Part shown: positions 1 to 7,439 of the stretch, piece by piece
Layout of the letters: every line of letters begins with the position of its first letter
Position numbering within the stretch: position 1 is the first letter of the stretch
Assembly: GCA_002737585.1 (NCBI GenBank)
Contig: NSIA01000055.1
Coordinates: forward strand, 1 to 14,154
Direction: 5' to 3'
Source of the DNA: Planctomycetaceae bacterium
GTDB lineage: Bacteria; Planctomycetota; Phycisphaerae; Phycisphaerales; SM1A02
DNA: 14,154 nt
The notes under the pieces: generated by a model
Told to the model about the DNA's origin: nothing
Seen by the model: the letters and a program-made list of their open reading frames with translations, nothing else
Databases searched by the model: none
Program-made: the position numbers and the translations under genes

Positions 1-330
1 CGTTTCACGAACGATTGGCAAGCTGGTAGTTCGACTGAAATAGTCAAGAATCTGGTCCCATGACTGACCTTTAAACGCAAAGCGAATGCCGCCAGATGAT
101 GGCGCTGGCGCATCCTGCATGGTGGACGCTGCATCTGCAGTGGGCGCAATCATTGCAACAGGCGCAACGCGCGCGGCTGGTGCAAGTGCCACCGCTGGAT
201 CCGCGTTCGTGTTGGCCGCGTTGCTGGTGTGCGCTGCAACCACTGGCGTAGTGAGCGCGGTGGCAGAGACTGCAAGGACTGCAAGAACCTCTGGAATCAT
301 TCGGCTGGCGTTCGATATCTTCGTATTCAT
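1..330 (-). CDS. gspD: GspD-like secretin of the type II secretion system, N-terminal part only
   Basis: This is the first 110 codons of a gene that continues beyond the left edge of the window. It starts at an ATG at 330, preceded by AGGA eight bases upstream. The protein begins with a probable Sec signal peptide (hydrophobic core at residues 12-27, likely cleavage after VVA near residue 33). A low-complexity Ala/Pro-rich linker follows to about residue 80, then a stretch beginning IRFAFKGQSWDQIL, which resembles the N0 domain at the start of secretins (a short strand, then an amphipathic helix). GspD forms the outer-membrane channel of the T2SS. The call rests on this short domain and on its place as last gene of a gsp operon, 14 bases after the GspM/GspC-like gene; C-D adjacency is common in gsp operons. 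The secretin pore domain itself is not visible. Confidence 0.72.
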   Translation of the reverse strand, partial: MNTKISNASRMIPEVLAVLAVSATALTTPVVAAHTSNAANTNADPAVALAPAARVAPVAMIAPTADAASTMQDAPAPSSGGIRFAFKGQSWDQILDYFSRTTSLPIVRET

Positions 331-338
331 GTGTCGTG

Positions 339-342
339 TCCT
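339..342 (-). promoter_or_regulatory. Ribosome binding site of gspD
   Basis: AGGA on the minus strand lies 8 bases before the ATG at 330, in the 14-base gap after the preceding stop codon. It supports this start for gspD. Confidence 0.6.
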
Positions 343-344
343 GC

Positions 345-1451
345 TCACGGCGCTTCAAGCGCGCGGGCCTCCAGACTTTCTCCAACGCGCACGCGATACG
401 TCGCGCCGCCCGCCACTATCCGCGCTGCATCGGCATCAAGGCCAATGAACGAAAACTCCGCAATCGATTCATTGACACGCAGCACGCGTGTCTCGCCGTT
501 GCCGGCGTTCTTGAAATACGCCTCGGTACCGGCGGGTCCATCAACCACACCAGTGAGAAGCCACAGTCCGTATGGAAATCCACCCGGAATTTCAGGCTCA
601 GTTGTTGTAGTTGCGCTGGAAACTTCGGTGACTGCCGCGGCCGACCCAAGGGATGTTGCTGGCGCCGTTACCAGCGTGGTCGCTCCGGAGCCTGTTGCTG
701 ATGGAACACGGAAAGGGTTGCGCGCAGCCAGCGCGGCATACTTTGAAAATCCAGCAAGCGCTTCTGCACTTGGAGCACCGGGCAGCGATACGGGCTCGTA
801 CCCTGGAACAAACGCGGTGCTCAGCCGAATGGTCACTCGCATGCGACCGCCATCTTTGATTGGGTCAAACTTGATGGCTTCTACGCGCTTCAACATTGGG
901 TCTACCGTGATTCGGTACACCAAGCGAAGCACTTGATCAACAGCGCCTTCGCCGGAGATGGTGGCGCGCAATTCCACAAAGTCCGGCTGATCGCGCATGG
1001 ACCGCGGAAGTGCCAGGCGCACAAATTCTTGGCGAGCCGGTGACTTACGCTCCACTGCCGCGCCGGTGGCAACCATCAGATCACGAACACCGGTCTCCTC
1101 GGCAATGCGATTCAGTCGTGCGCGCAACGCAGTATCAACCGCATCTGTGCGCTCGCCAAGTGATCGACTCACTACGGCGGCGATCCGCCGGTCGATCTCC
1201 GGGCGTCGATCTCGCTCTTCACGAACGCTGCGCAGGAATTCACTGGTGCGTGCAATGTCCGCCTCTGCGCCCGCACGATCAAATCCAGAGAATGATGTCA
1301 AGCGCCCGCCGTGAATCATCCAGCCGAGCGCTCCGGCCATCAACGCCGCACCGGTCCACGAAAGCGGCACGCGCAGCCGAACCGGCACCAGCGCCGCGAG
1401 GCGCTCGCGCCATGCAGCGAGTGTTGACTTGGAGGTTTCCGTGCTGCTCAT
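345..1451 (-). CDS. GspM/PilO-like T2SS assembly protein with a C-terminal GspC/PilP-like domain
   Basis: The 368-residue protein appears to combine two T2SS inner-membrane components that are usually separate. Residues 1-30 are cytoplasmic, 31-48 form one membrane helix, about 57-118 look like a charged coiled coil, and about 119-215 look like the ferredoxin-like periplasmic domain of GspM/PilO. After a linker, residues 238-249 (YAALAARNPFRV) match the short motif that precedes the homology region of GspC and PilP. Residues 293-360 then resemble that region: a strand LLTGVV, a strand AYFKNAG, RVLRVNESI, and a closing YRVRVGESL. In known systems GspC contacts the secretin, and GspM partners GspL. 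The ATG overlaps the gspL stop (ATGA), and gspD follows. The TM and coiled-coil part could instead simply be a long GspC N-terminus, but GspC normally lacks the 119-215 domain. Confidence 0.75.
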   Translation of the reverse strand: MSSTETSKSTLAAWRERLAALVPVRLRVPLSWTGAALMAGALGWMIHGGRLTSFSGFDRAGAEADIARTSEFLRSVREERDRRPEIDRRIAAVVSRSLGERTDAVDTALRARLNRIAEETGVRDLMVATGAAVERKSPARQEFVRLALPRSMRDQPDFVELRATISGEGAVDQVLRLVYRITVDPMLKRVEAIKFDPIKDGGRMRVTIRLSTAFVPGYEPVSLPGAPSAEALAGFSKYAALAARNPFRVPSATGSGATTLVTAPATSLGSAAAVTEVSSATTTTEPEIPGGFPYGLWLLTGVVDGPAGTEAYFKNAGNGETRVLRVNESIAEFSFIGLDADAARIVAGGATYRVRVGESLEARALEAP

Positions 1452-2935
1452 CGCACACCTCGGCGGCTGGATACTGCGGCGCTGGCGGGTCGCTGCACGG
1501 GTGGGCCGTCCAGCGAATCGATCACCATTTCCACCGCCACTGGCAGACGGCGCCCCGCCTTACCCTCGGCGCTGGTGGGGCGAACATTGAAATCACGCTT
1601 CGAAACCAATGATTCCCGTAGCGCATCCGCTGTGGCGCGATCAGCTGCTTCGGCATCAATGGCAATCCGAACTTCCGATGGGATCTTCATCGTTCCATCC
1701 TTGGCAACGGTGGCCTCGTCGGAAAGTGCCTGGCCATTCCAACCAGCCAGCACTACGCGCGATGCGTCCGGTGCAAATCCGGCGATGTATGCCAAGGAGT
1801 CAAGCCACGGAAGATCCGCATTGGTCCACGCCTCAATGTGCCGCACGCGCAGTTCGTCGCGCTTGAACTGCCGATGCTCAAGAAGCGCACCTTCAGCCTT
1901 GGCTCGCAACTCGGTGCGACGCGCCTCGATGGTGCCGCGCTCCTTGCGACCAATGGTCCAACCCATGGCGTACGCAATTCCAATGATCGCAACGACTGCG
2001 TACAACTGCATGCGCCGACGCGCCGCCAAGTCTGGCGCGCGACGTGGATTTGCCAAGTCAATGCGCTCACGCTTGCGCGCGCCCTCAAGGAGTAGTCCAA
2101 CGAGCGGCCATGCGGCGCCAGGATCCACTGTGCACGTCACGTCCGGATGCGCAGCCAAGTGCGAAACCGGAAGCCCGGCGTCGCCAGCAAGCGCTACCAC
2201 CACACGCGCGGCCACGATTTTCGGGCCAATCACGTCAATTGCCGCTGGCCGCTGATCAGGCTGCTGCAAGCGAAATCCACTCCAGGAACGACGTGCTTCA
2301 GTCACGCTTGCATCAGCATCCGGATCAACAACTGTTGCACCGCGCGTTGCGCGCAGTCCATCACGGCCCGCAACTACCAGTTCAACTGCATCGCCGCACA
2401 GGTCGATGGCGGCATCAGGAGCATCGTTATCGTCGGCGCGCGCATCAACTGCAGGCAGTGTTTCCAACAGGTACGCGGTTCCGAATGTGCGCGGCGCAAT
2501 CCGCTCGACAGAAATTCCTGCAGCAACGGCCATCGCTCGCACTGCGGCAATCTCTTTCGCCGAAGCCGCCACAGCCCATGCCTCTGCACCGATCGGAACG
2601 AAATCAACCACTGCATCAGCAGAGACCGCGGCTTCGCGCAACATGGCCAGGCGAACCATTCCAGCAATTTCATCGCGCTCGGCACCAGGCAACACCAATC
2701 GCTTGAACGACAATCGATCGCGAACGATCGTCCAAGTAGCACGGTCCGTGGTAATACCCGCGTTGCGGAGTGCGAGCGCCACAAACGCGCCACGAACAGC
2801 GTCGGTGCCGTCAATAACTTCCGATGGCAATTCGATATCCACGCACCGCGCCACGGTGGCACGGCCGCGTTCTACGACTGCCTCCACCGCGCGGAGGCGC
2901 CGGTGGCCAAGATCGATCGCTACCTGTGATTTCAC
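1448..2935 (-). CDS. gspL: GspL/PilM-like T2SS inner-membrane protein (actin-like cytoplasmic domain)
   Basis: The 495-residue protein has the layout of GspL. There is an actin-like cytoplasmic domain of about 300 residues, a membrane helix at about 309-327, and a periplasmic region (331-475) starting with a charged coiled coil and ending in a ferredoxin-like part. The phosphate-1 motif of PilM/GspL is visible as VAIDLGHRRLRAVEA (residues 5-19). A second candidate nucleotide-binding stretch is IDLCGDAVELVVAGRDG (177-193). RIDLANPRRAP (291-301) resembles the junction before PilN-like segments. GspL couples the cytoplasmic GspE ATPase to the inner-membrane platform and pairs with GspM. The start is GTG at 2935, six bases after the gspK stop; the stop overlaps the next ATG by four bases. 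Family assignment is firm at the PilM/GspL level. Confidence 0.85.
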   Translation of the reverse strand: MKSQVAIDLGHRRLRAVEAVVERGRATVARCVDIELPSEVIDGTDAVRGAFVALALRNAGITTDRATWTIVRDRLSFKRLVLPGAERDEIAGMVRLAMLREAAVSADAVVDFVPIGAEAWAVAASAKEIAAVRAMAVAAGISVERIAPRTFGTAYLLETLPAVDARADDNDAPDAAIDLCGDAVELVVAGRDGLRATRGATVVDPDADASVTEARRSWSGFRLQQPDQRPAAIDVIGPKIVAARVVVALAGDAGLPVSHLAAHPDVTCTVDPGAAWPLVGLLLEGARKRERIDLANPRRAPDLAARRRMQLYAVVAIIGIAYAMGWTIGRKERGTIEARRTELRAKAEGALLEHRQFKRDELRVRHIEAWTNADLPWLDSLAYIAGFAPDASRVVLAGWNGQALSDEATVAKDGTMKIPSEVRIAIDAEAADRATADALRESLVSKRDFNVRPTSAEGKAGRRLPVAVEMVIDSLDGPPVQRPASAAVSSRRGVR

Positions 2936-2941
2936 TGGTAT

Positions 2942-5041
2942 TTACGGACTCGAATCGCTACGGCGGCGCCATCGTCCCGACAGCCCACCTGTCGAAGAAC
3001 CCGATGCAGTCGCCTGCTCCTCGTCCATACCGGATTCCTGCGTACGGGATGCAACTCCGGCGGGATCTGCCGGTACATCTTTGTCGTCCCACCTCATAGT
3101 GCGGAATCGTTGTGGCGTGGACGCCCATTGCTCCTTACGACGCGCGCGCTCTTCAGCGTTGCGCGCTTCGCGACGTTCGCGTTCTTGTTCGCCGAGCGAC
3201 TTCCATTCCTTTGATCGCGCTTCTCGGTCGTCCCGCTCGCGGTCGGAAAGGGTTTTCCACTTCCCAGAACGATCTTCGCGATCGGCTTGCTCGCGATCGG
3301 CAAGCGTGCTCCAGCCTCGCGAGTTCGCCTCACGCGACTGTTTTTCACGATCCGCCAACGTCGTCCATGGCCGCGCCTCGGGCGCTGGTTTGCCAGCTGG
3401 TTTCCACGCGCCCTGTGCATCACGCTCCCGCTGCGCAGCTTGGCGTTGATCATTCTCCGCTCGGCGCGCGGCATCAGCGGTACGAACTGCATCTGCCGCT
3501 GGTGATCGCCACGGGCGCGGCGCTGGTGGACGAGCCGCGTCACCTGCTGAACCAGCGCCCGCTCCGTCATCATCCGATTGATCGGCAGCACTATCAATCA
3601 TGGGGTTGCTTCCAGAGTCGGCAATTGCCTGACTTTCTCGGTCTGATTGCATGGCGCCACTGGTGATCGCAACTTCACTTTCAATTTCGTCATCAACCAC
3701 TTCATCCGTAGCAATACTGCCGCGCTCGCCGCGCGTCGCTTGTTCAGTTCGTTCCTGTTCTGCCAGTGCAGACGCAATGGGGAGCAACGTGCAATCACGG
3801 ATACTTGCGAAGCGTGGTGGATCTTCCGCAAGGTCAATGACCACCTCCCACACTTCAATACCGCGCATGGCACTGCCCTCTTGTAGCCCATCAACAACGC
3901 CAGTAGCAACGCGCGTGCGCCACAACCAACTACGCGCACATATGAATGGGGCAATCGCTTCGAACTCCTCCGGCGTCAACGCGCCGGAAGTCACTGGCCA
4001 TGCCAATTGCGCGCGCTCACCTGTGGCCAGTGATGCACGTGCTTGAATCATCTTGGCTGCCAGTTCCGAACCAATCGATGGAATGGCACGAAGCACTTCC
4101 TCGGGCGCGTTGGCAATATCGATCTGCCGACGCTCGACTGCTGAATCTCCAGCGATCACCGCATCAAGCACTGCGCTCCACTTATCAACCGGAAGTTGCG
4201 AAAGGCGCATCGCGCGCACTAAATCACCTTGATTTGTAGGGGTTTCTCCACCAACCGCGCTGCGCATGCGCTCCGCGGTGCCACCCACCGAATGTGCGTC
4301 AATCGCTGACATTCCTTCGCTACTCCATGCGCCAAGTGGCTGACGCTGAACGATGGCGCCTGCAACACCGCTACCAAGTGCGCGTTGCGCTGAAAATGGT
4401 GTTGCAACATCCGCTACCGCCAACGTTCGAACCCGTGCCGGAATGGCACCGCGTGCACCAGACCCGGAGCTACTGTCCTGCAGTCGACGAACGCCCGCCG
4501 CTATTCCCGCGGCCACTGGACCGATCACACGGTCGGCGGTTAAACCAACTTCCGGTTGCACGATTGACTCGATCGCATCCGCATTTCCGCCACGTGCCAC
4601 TGCTGCGGCAGAGGCTTTGGCATCAATCACTCCGGTGGCGGCCAGGACTGCTGGGTCAAGACCGGCAAGTGCAAATTTCGCACACTCTGCAACCAGTCGT
4701 TCGCCGGACGGACCAACTGGCAGTATCCGAGCCACCGCCTGTGCGCCGTCTGCTTCGTAGAGCAACACCTCGTCAGGCAGTTCCGGCGTTTCGCCGTCCG
4801 CAATCGTCTGTCGCTGCGCCGAAAGAAGCGCGGCAACTGCTTGGCAGCCGCTCCAAGCGATAGCGCGTTGTTGCGTTCGATCACGCATGGCCGTCAATCC
4901 TGCATGTTCCGCCTCTGCAGCGGCAAGTAATCCGCCTGCAACAAGCGCTGCAACTGCAAGCACTACCAACACGGCGAGCATGACTACACCACGTCCGGCG
5001 GTGCGCGTGCCAGGAATTCGGCCGGTTCGATGCAAGATCAC
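2942..5041 (-). CDS. gspK: GspK-like minor pseudopilin with a long repeat-bearing C-terminal extension
   Basis: GspK is the large minor pseudopilin that caps the T2SS pseudopilus tip. The N-terminus shows a prepilin leader ending in RTAGRG, cleavage expected after Gly18, and a hydrophobic helix at 19-41. As in other GspK proteins the usual Glu at mature position 5 is absent. Residues 306-331 (RQIDIANAPEEVLRAIPSIG and the following ELAAKMI) are the helix-hairpin-helix-like motif of the T2SSK family. WEVVIDL near residue 398 fits the last strands of the core. The core ends near residue 425. The rest, to residue 699, is a charged tail rich in Arg, Asp, Glu and Ala, with four 18-residue repeats at 557-628. 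Family members are usually 300-350 residues, so this one is about double. The GTG start overlaps the gspJ stop (GTGA). Confidence 0.9.
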   Translation of the reverse strand: MILHRTGRIPGTRTAGRGVVMLAVLVVLAVAALVAGGLLAAAEAEHAGLTAMRDRTQQRAIAWSGCQAVAALLSAQRQTIADGETPELPDEVLLYEADGAQAVARILPVGPSGERLVAECAKFALAGLDPAVLAATGVIDAKASAAAVARGGNADAIESIVQPEVGLTADRVIGPVAAGIAAGVRRLQDSSSGSGARGAIPARVRTLAVADVATPFSAQRALGSGVAGAIVQRQPLGAWSSEGMSAIDAHSVGGTAERMRSAVGGETPTNQGDLVRAMRLSQLPVDKWSAVLDAVIAGDSAVERRQIDIANAPEEVLRAIPSIGSELAAKMIQARASLATGERAQLAWPVTSGALTPEEFEAIAPFICARSWLWRTRVATGVVDGLQEGSAMRGIEVWEVVIDLAEDPPRFASIRDCTLLPIASALAEQERTEQATRGERGSIATDEVVDDEIESEVAITSGAMQSDRESQAIADSGSNPMIDSAADQSDDDGAGAGSAGDAARPPAPRPWRSPAADAVRTADAARRAENDQRQAAQRERDAQGAWKPAGKPAPEARPWTTLADREKQSREANSRGWSTLADREQADREDRSGKWKTLSDRERDDREARSKEWKSLGEQERERREARNAEERARRKEQWASTPQRFRTMRWDDKDVPADPAGVASRTQESGMDEEQATASGSSTGGLSGRWRRRSDSSP
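3158..3373 (-). repeat. Four 54-bp tandem repeats inside gspK (18-residue units)
   Basis: Residues 557-628 of GspK are four consecutive 18-residue units without gaps. The second reads RGWSTLADREQADREDRS. Every unit has Trp at position 3, Leu at 6, Glu at 10 and Arg-Glu at 14-15, with Ser or Asn at 18. The units differ at most other positions, so this is an old protein repeat, not a recent DNA duplication. The charge pattern suggests long helices. Confidence 0.9.
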
Positions 5042-5676
5042 TGCCCGACCTCCGATGTGAAGTTCGCGCCATCAGCGCCCGCTGCATCGGGAACCGCGAT
5101 CGTTCGAACCCGATCTGGTGTTCCAAAGTTGTCTTCCTCCGATGGCGCGGCCGCCACTCCAAACCACAGCGCCACTTCAACCGCCTGCGGCAGCGAGCCC
5201 GCCGAGAGTGAGTCGAATGAATCCGCCCATTCGCCCTGCGTCCAATAGCGCACGCGCATGGCTCGCACGGTGGCGGGAAGAACGCTGGACCCGCCGCCGC
5301 GAGTAACGGTGATGTTTCCAGAAGACTCACCGATCTCCGTTGCAGACAGCGCAGCAAACGCGGCACGCGCCAATGCGTGCACGCTGCCGCTGCCCGCATC
5401 GGTTCGCGAAGAAAGAACCCGCACTGACCGATCTGTTCCGGTGACTCCCGAACCCAACGGACCGCCATCAACCACTGCCGTTTGCAACGCTGCTTCCAGC
5501 ACGCTGTACAGCGCATCCGCTGACCGAGTCTGCGCGGCCGTGCGTGCCGAGAATTGCCGAGTACGCGTGAGATCCTCAACAAACATTGCAAGTGCGCCAA
5601 GGAGCAACATGAGCATGCCCACGGCAATCAGCGCTTCCAACAGCGTGAATCCACGCGCATTTCGGCGGCGATTCAT
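5038..5676 (-). CDS. gspJ: GspJ-like minor pseudopilin
   Basis: The 212-residue protein begins MNRRRNARGFTLLEALIA, a canonical class III leader: cleavage by prepilin peptidase after Gly9, Phe at +1 and Glu at +5. A hydrophobic helix runs to about residue 31. The middle carries the pattern of GspJ, with a helix followed by strands such as RAMRVRYWTQGEW and QAVEVALWFG (residues 166-175), and the length fits the family (about 190-240). GspJ belongs to the pseudopilus tip complex with GspI and GspK, whose genes flank it. Its ATG overlaps the gspI stop by four bases (ATGA), and its stop overlaps the gspK start (GTGA). The I-J-K order is the standard order of gsp operons and supports the name. Confidence 0.87.
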   Translation of the reverse strand: MNRRRNARGFTLLEALIAVGMLMLLLGALAMFVEDLTRTRQFSARTAAQTRSADALYSVLEAALQTAVVDGGPLGSGVTGTDRSVRVLSSRTDAGSGSVHALARAAFAALSATEIGESSGNITVTRGGGSSVLPATVRAMRVRYWTQGEWADSFDSLSAGSLPQAVEVALWFGVAAAPSEEDNFGTPDRVRTIAVPDAAGADGANFTSEVGQ

Positions 5677-6080
5677 CGGGAAACCTCCGGACGCTCAGTG
5701 CCACCGCCGCCATCGCCGCGCATCAATTGCCGAAGTACCGCCAAGCGCGGTTGATCCGTGGTCGCCTCGTCGCTGCGCCCATCAGGCTGCTCGTCATAGA
5801 CCTCCACCACCGCAAGCGCTAATCCAGGGAAGTCAGAGGGCTCCATCCGTGACTCCACACGCAGTCCAGGCACCACGCGATCGTCTTGTGAGTCATCGGA
5901 AATTCCTGCCTCCATGCGCGCTAGTTGCGATCGCGCAACGTCCATCGCCAGAGACCTTCGTGCTGCGCGCGCGCCATCAGCGACAGCGCCATCAACAACA
6001 CCAAGCACCACAATGCCCGCGAACGAAAAAACTGCCGTAGCAAGTAGCACCTCTAACAACACGGAGCCGCGTTGCTTCAT
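5673..6080 (-). CDS. gspI: GspI-like minor pseudopilin
   Basis: A short pseudopilin of 135 residues. The leader is only MKQRG, with cleavage expected after Gly5; the mature protein starts SVLLE, giving Glu at +5, and a hydrophobic helix extends to about residue 27. The +1 residue is Ser instead of the common Phe or Met. The length (about 120-140) and the position before gspJ match GspI, which nucleates the tip complex. The globular part includes strands such as LRVESRMEP and LALAVVEVYD. The last 35 residues are polar and Gly/Asp/Arg-rich. The ATG overlaps the gspH stop (ATGA). Identity as a pseudopilin is clear from the leader; the label I rests largely on size and order. Confidence 0.82.
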   Translation of the reverse strand: MKQRGSVLLEVLLATAVFSFAGIVVLGVVDGAVADGARAARRSLAMDVARSQLARMEAGISDDSQDDRVVPGLRVESRMEPSDFPGLALAVVEVYDEQPDGRSDEATTDQPRLAVLRQLMRGDGGGGTERPEVSR

Positions 6081-6847
6081 GGCTCACTCCTCTGCGACTG
6101 TGAGCCACCATCGCGCGAACGATCGACTGGTCCGGTTCGAATGACCTTCGCAGAGCTATCGATACGCCGGACTTCACCAAAGAGTGGGTCGATCGAAATC
6201 CGAGTCGACCGCGCCCCTGCTTGAATCCACAATTCGCGCACCGCCGCAGCACTTCCATCCGGAAGAAACAACGCAATTCGTTCGTCGCCTGCCGCAGTAG
6301 AAAATTCCGACCGCTCTGCTTCCGACGACGGCGCTTCGGTACCGGCGTGCATTCCAACTTCCAGTGCGCGCGAAGCCCATGATTCCTCGATCGTTTGTTC
6401 GAATCCACCGTCGCCACCTGCTCCGCTTTCGCCCATAGAGGCGCCCGCACTTGCACCGGCGCGATTGGCGACATCGGCAACCCGACGCTCCATTTCTGCC
6501 TTGAGGCGCTGCGCCTTTCGTGTTCCACGCAGCGCGGACTCCATGCCGTCAGCGCCCGCCGCGCCTTCGGTGCCGTCCTCGGCTTGCCGCAGTAAATCGA
6601 CTGCCCGCACTTCAATGCGCGTGCCATCATTGGTCACAACCAATTCAACAACGGCACCCTCGCGCTGTGCCCACGCACGCGCGGACATGGCTTGCGACAT
6701 GGTGTCATCAACCGTGCGTTCAAATGACTGACTATCAAGTAACTGCGTTCCGTACGGCAACACAATGGCTGACAACGCCACCAGCACGCCGACCACAATC
6801 AGCAGTTCGAGCAATGTAAATGCGCGGCGCGCGCGCATGGGAATCAC
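6077..6847 (-). CDS. gspH: GspH-like minor pseudopilin with a central hydrophilic insertion
   Basis: The 256-residue protein carries the pseudopilin leader RRAFTLLELLIVVG (residues 7-20), with Ala9 at -1, Phe at +1 and Glu14 at +5, then a membrane helix to about residue 31. Strands follow at VVELVVTNDGTRIEVRAVDL (66-85). The end of the domain, IALFLPDGSA to ISIDPLFGEVRRI (191-229), matches the PDGS and G-x-V pattern of GspH. Between them, residues about 87-185 form an Ala/Glu/Gly-rich polar insertion; GspH is usually 150-190 residues. The frame opens with GTG at 6847, overlapping the gspG stop (GTGA). An ATG three codons later (6838) is an alternative, and neither has a clear ribosome binding site. 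GspH sits just below the pseudopilus tip. Confidence 0.87.
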   Translation of the reverse strand: MIPMRARRAFTLLELLIVVGVLVALSAIVLPYGTQLLDSQSFERTVDDTMSQAMSARAWAQREGAVVELVVTNDGTRIEVRAVDLLRQAEDGTEGAAGADGMESALRGTRKAQRLKAEMERRVADVANRAGASAGASMGESGAGGDGGFEQTIEESWASRALEVGMHAGTEAPSSEAERSEFSTAAGDERIALFLPDGSAAAVRELWIQAGARSTRISIDPLFGEVRRIDSSAKVIRTGPVDRSRDGGSQSQRSEP

Positions 6848-7362
6848 CGCGATGTCGCGGTGCCGCCGCCAGAGGAGGATTCGCTTCCAAAGTCGCCGAA
6901 GTCGGCGTCCGCATTGCCTTTGCCCTTGGCAAGGGAAATATCGTCTTCCGTGCCTTCTTGCCCATCCGGCCCGACTGACAGAATGTCAAAGCCAACGGCC
7001 ACACCTTCTGCTGGGAAGACATACACCCACTCGTGCCCCCACATGTCCTTAGGCACTGCGGATTCCAAGTATGGACCCGCCCATCGACCAGCGGAATCGT
7101 CATCAAGCACGGACTTATCCCACAACACCACCACGCCCTCTTCCTGCGTCGGCAAGCGTTTGACGTCATTCTTAAACATCATGATCGCCTTCTTGATCGC
7201 CTGCATCTGCACGGTCTGCGTGCCTTCGTACGCCTTGTCAGACTGTCCGCTCAAGTTGTAGAGGACAATTCCGCCCAATGCCAGGAGGATGCCAATCACG
7301 ATCAGCAGCTCAAGGATGGTGAAGGCGCGACGGTTGCGATGGCGGGTTGAAGTGGTTCGCAT
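6844..7362 (-). CDS. gspG: GspG, major pseudopilin of the type II secretion system
   Basis: GspG polymerises into the pseudopilus that pushes substrates through the secretin. The 172-residue protein begins with a basic leader and the motif RRAFTILELLIVIG (residues 11-24): Ala13 at -1, Phe +1, Glu18 at +5, then a hydrophobic helix to about 35. The GspG signature follows: RLPTQEEGVVVL (69-80), GPYLESAVPKDMWG (96-109), WVYVFPAEG (112-120), and the calcium-binding loop region FDILSVGPDGQEGTEDD (125-141). The tail is Gly/Ser-rich. The open frame extends 40 codons further upstream, but those lack pseudopilin character and overlap the TPR gene. The ATG at 7362 has an AGGAG before it and places the leader correctly. 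It is the only gene between gspF and gspL with a strong separate ribosome binding site, which fits high expression. Confidence 0.96.
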   Translation of the reverse strand: MRTTSTRHRNRRAFTILELLIVIGILLALGGIVLYNLSGQSDKAYEGTQTVQMQAIKKAIMMFKNDVKRLPTQEEGVVVLWDKSVLDDDSAGRWAGPYLESAVPKDMWGHEWVYVFPAEGVAVGFDILSVGPDGQEGTEDDISLAKGKGNADADFGDFGSESSSGGGTATSR

Positions 7363-7374
7363 TGGGGTGGTGAT

Positions 7375-7379
7375 CTCCT
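7375..7379 (-). promoter_or_regulatory. Ribosome binding site deciding the gspG start
   Basis: AGGAG on the minus strand, 12 bases before the ATG at 7362 (a slightly long spacing). It supports the shorter 172-residue GspG. Confidence 0.65.
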
Positions 7380-7439
7380 GCTCGGTGTGTTTACCGGGAA
7401 GCGTGCGGGGGGTTGCGGCGATGGAGTGCCGGTGCGGAT

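Noticed and set aside
229..936. A 235-residue plus-strand open frame opposite the GspM/GspC-like gene
   Set aside because: Arg/Ser/Ala-rich shadow typical of antisense frames in GC-rich genes; the minus strand carries clear T2SS domains.
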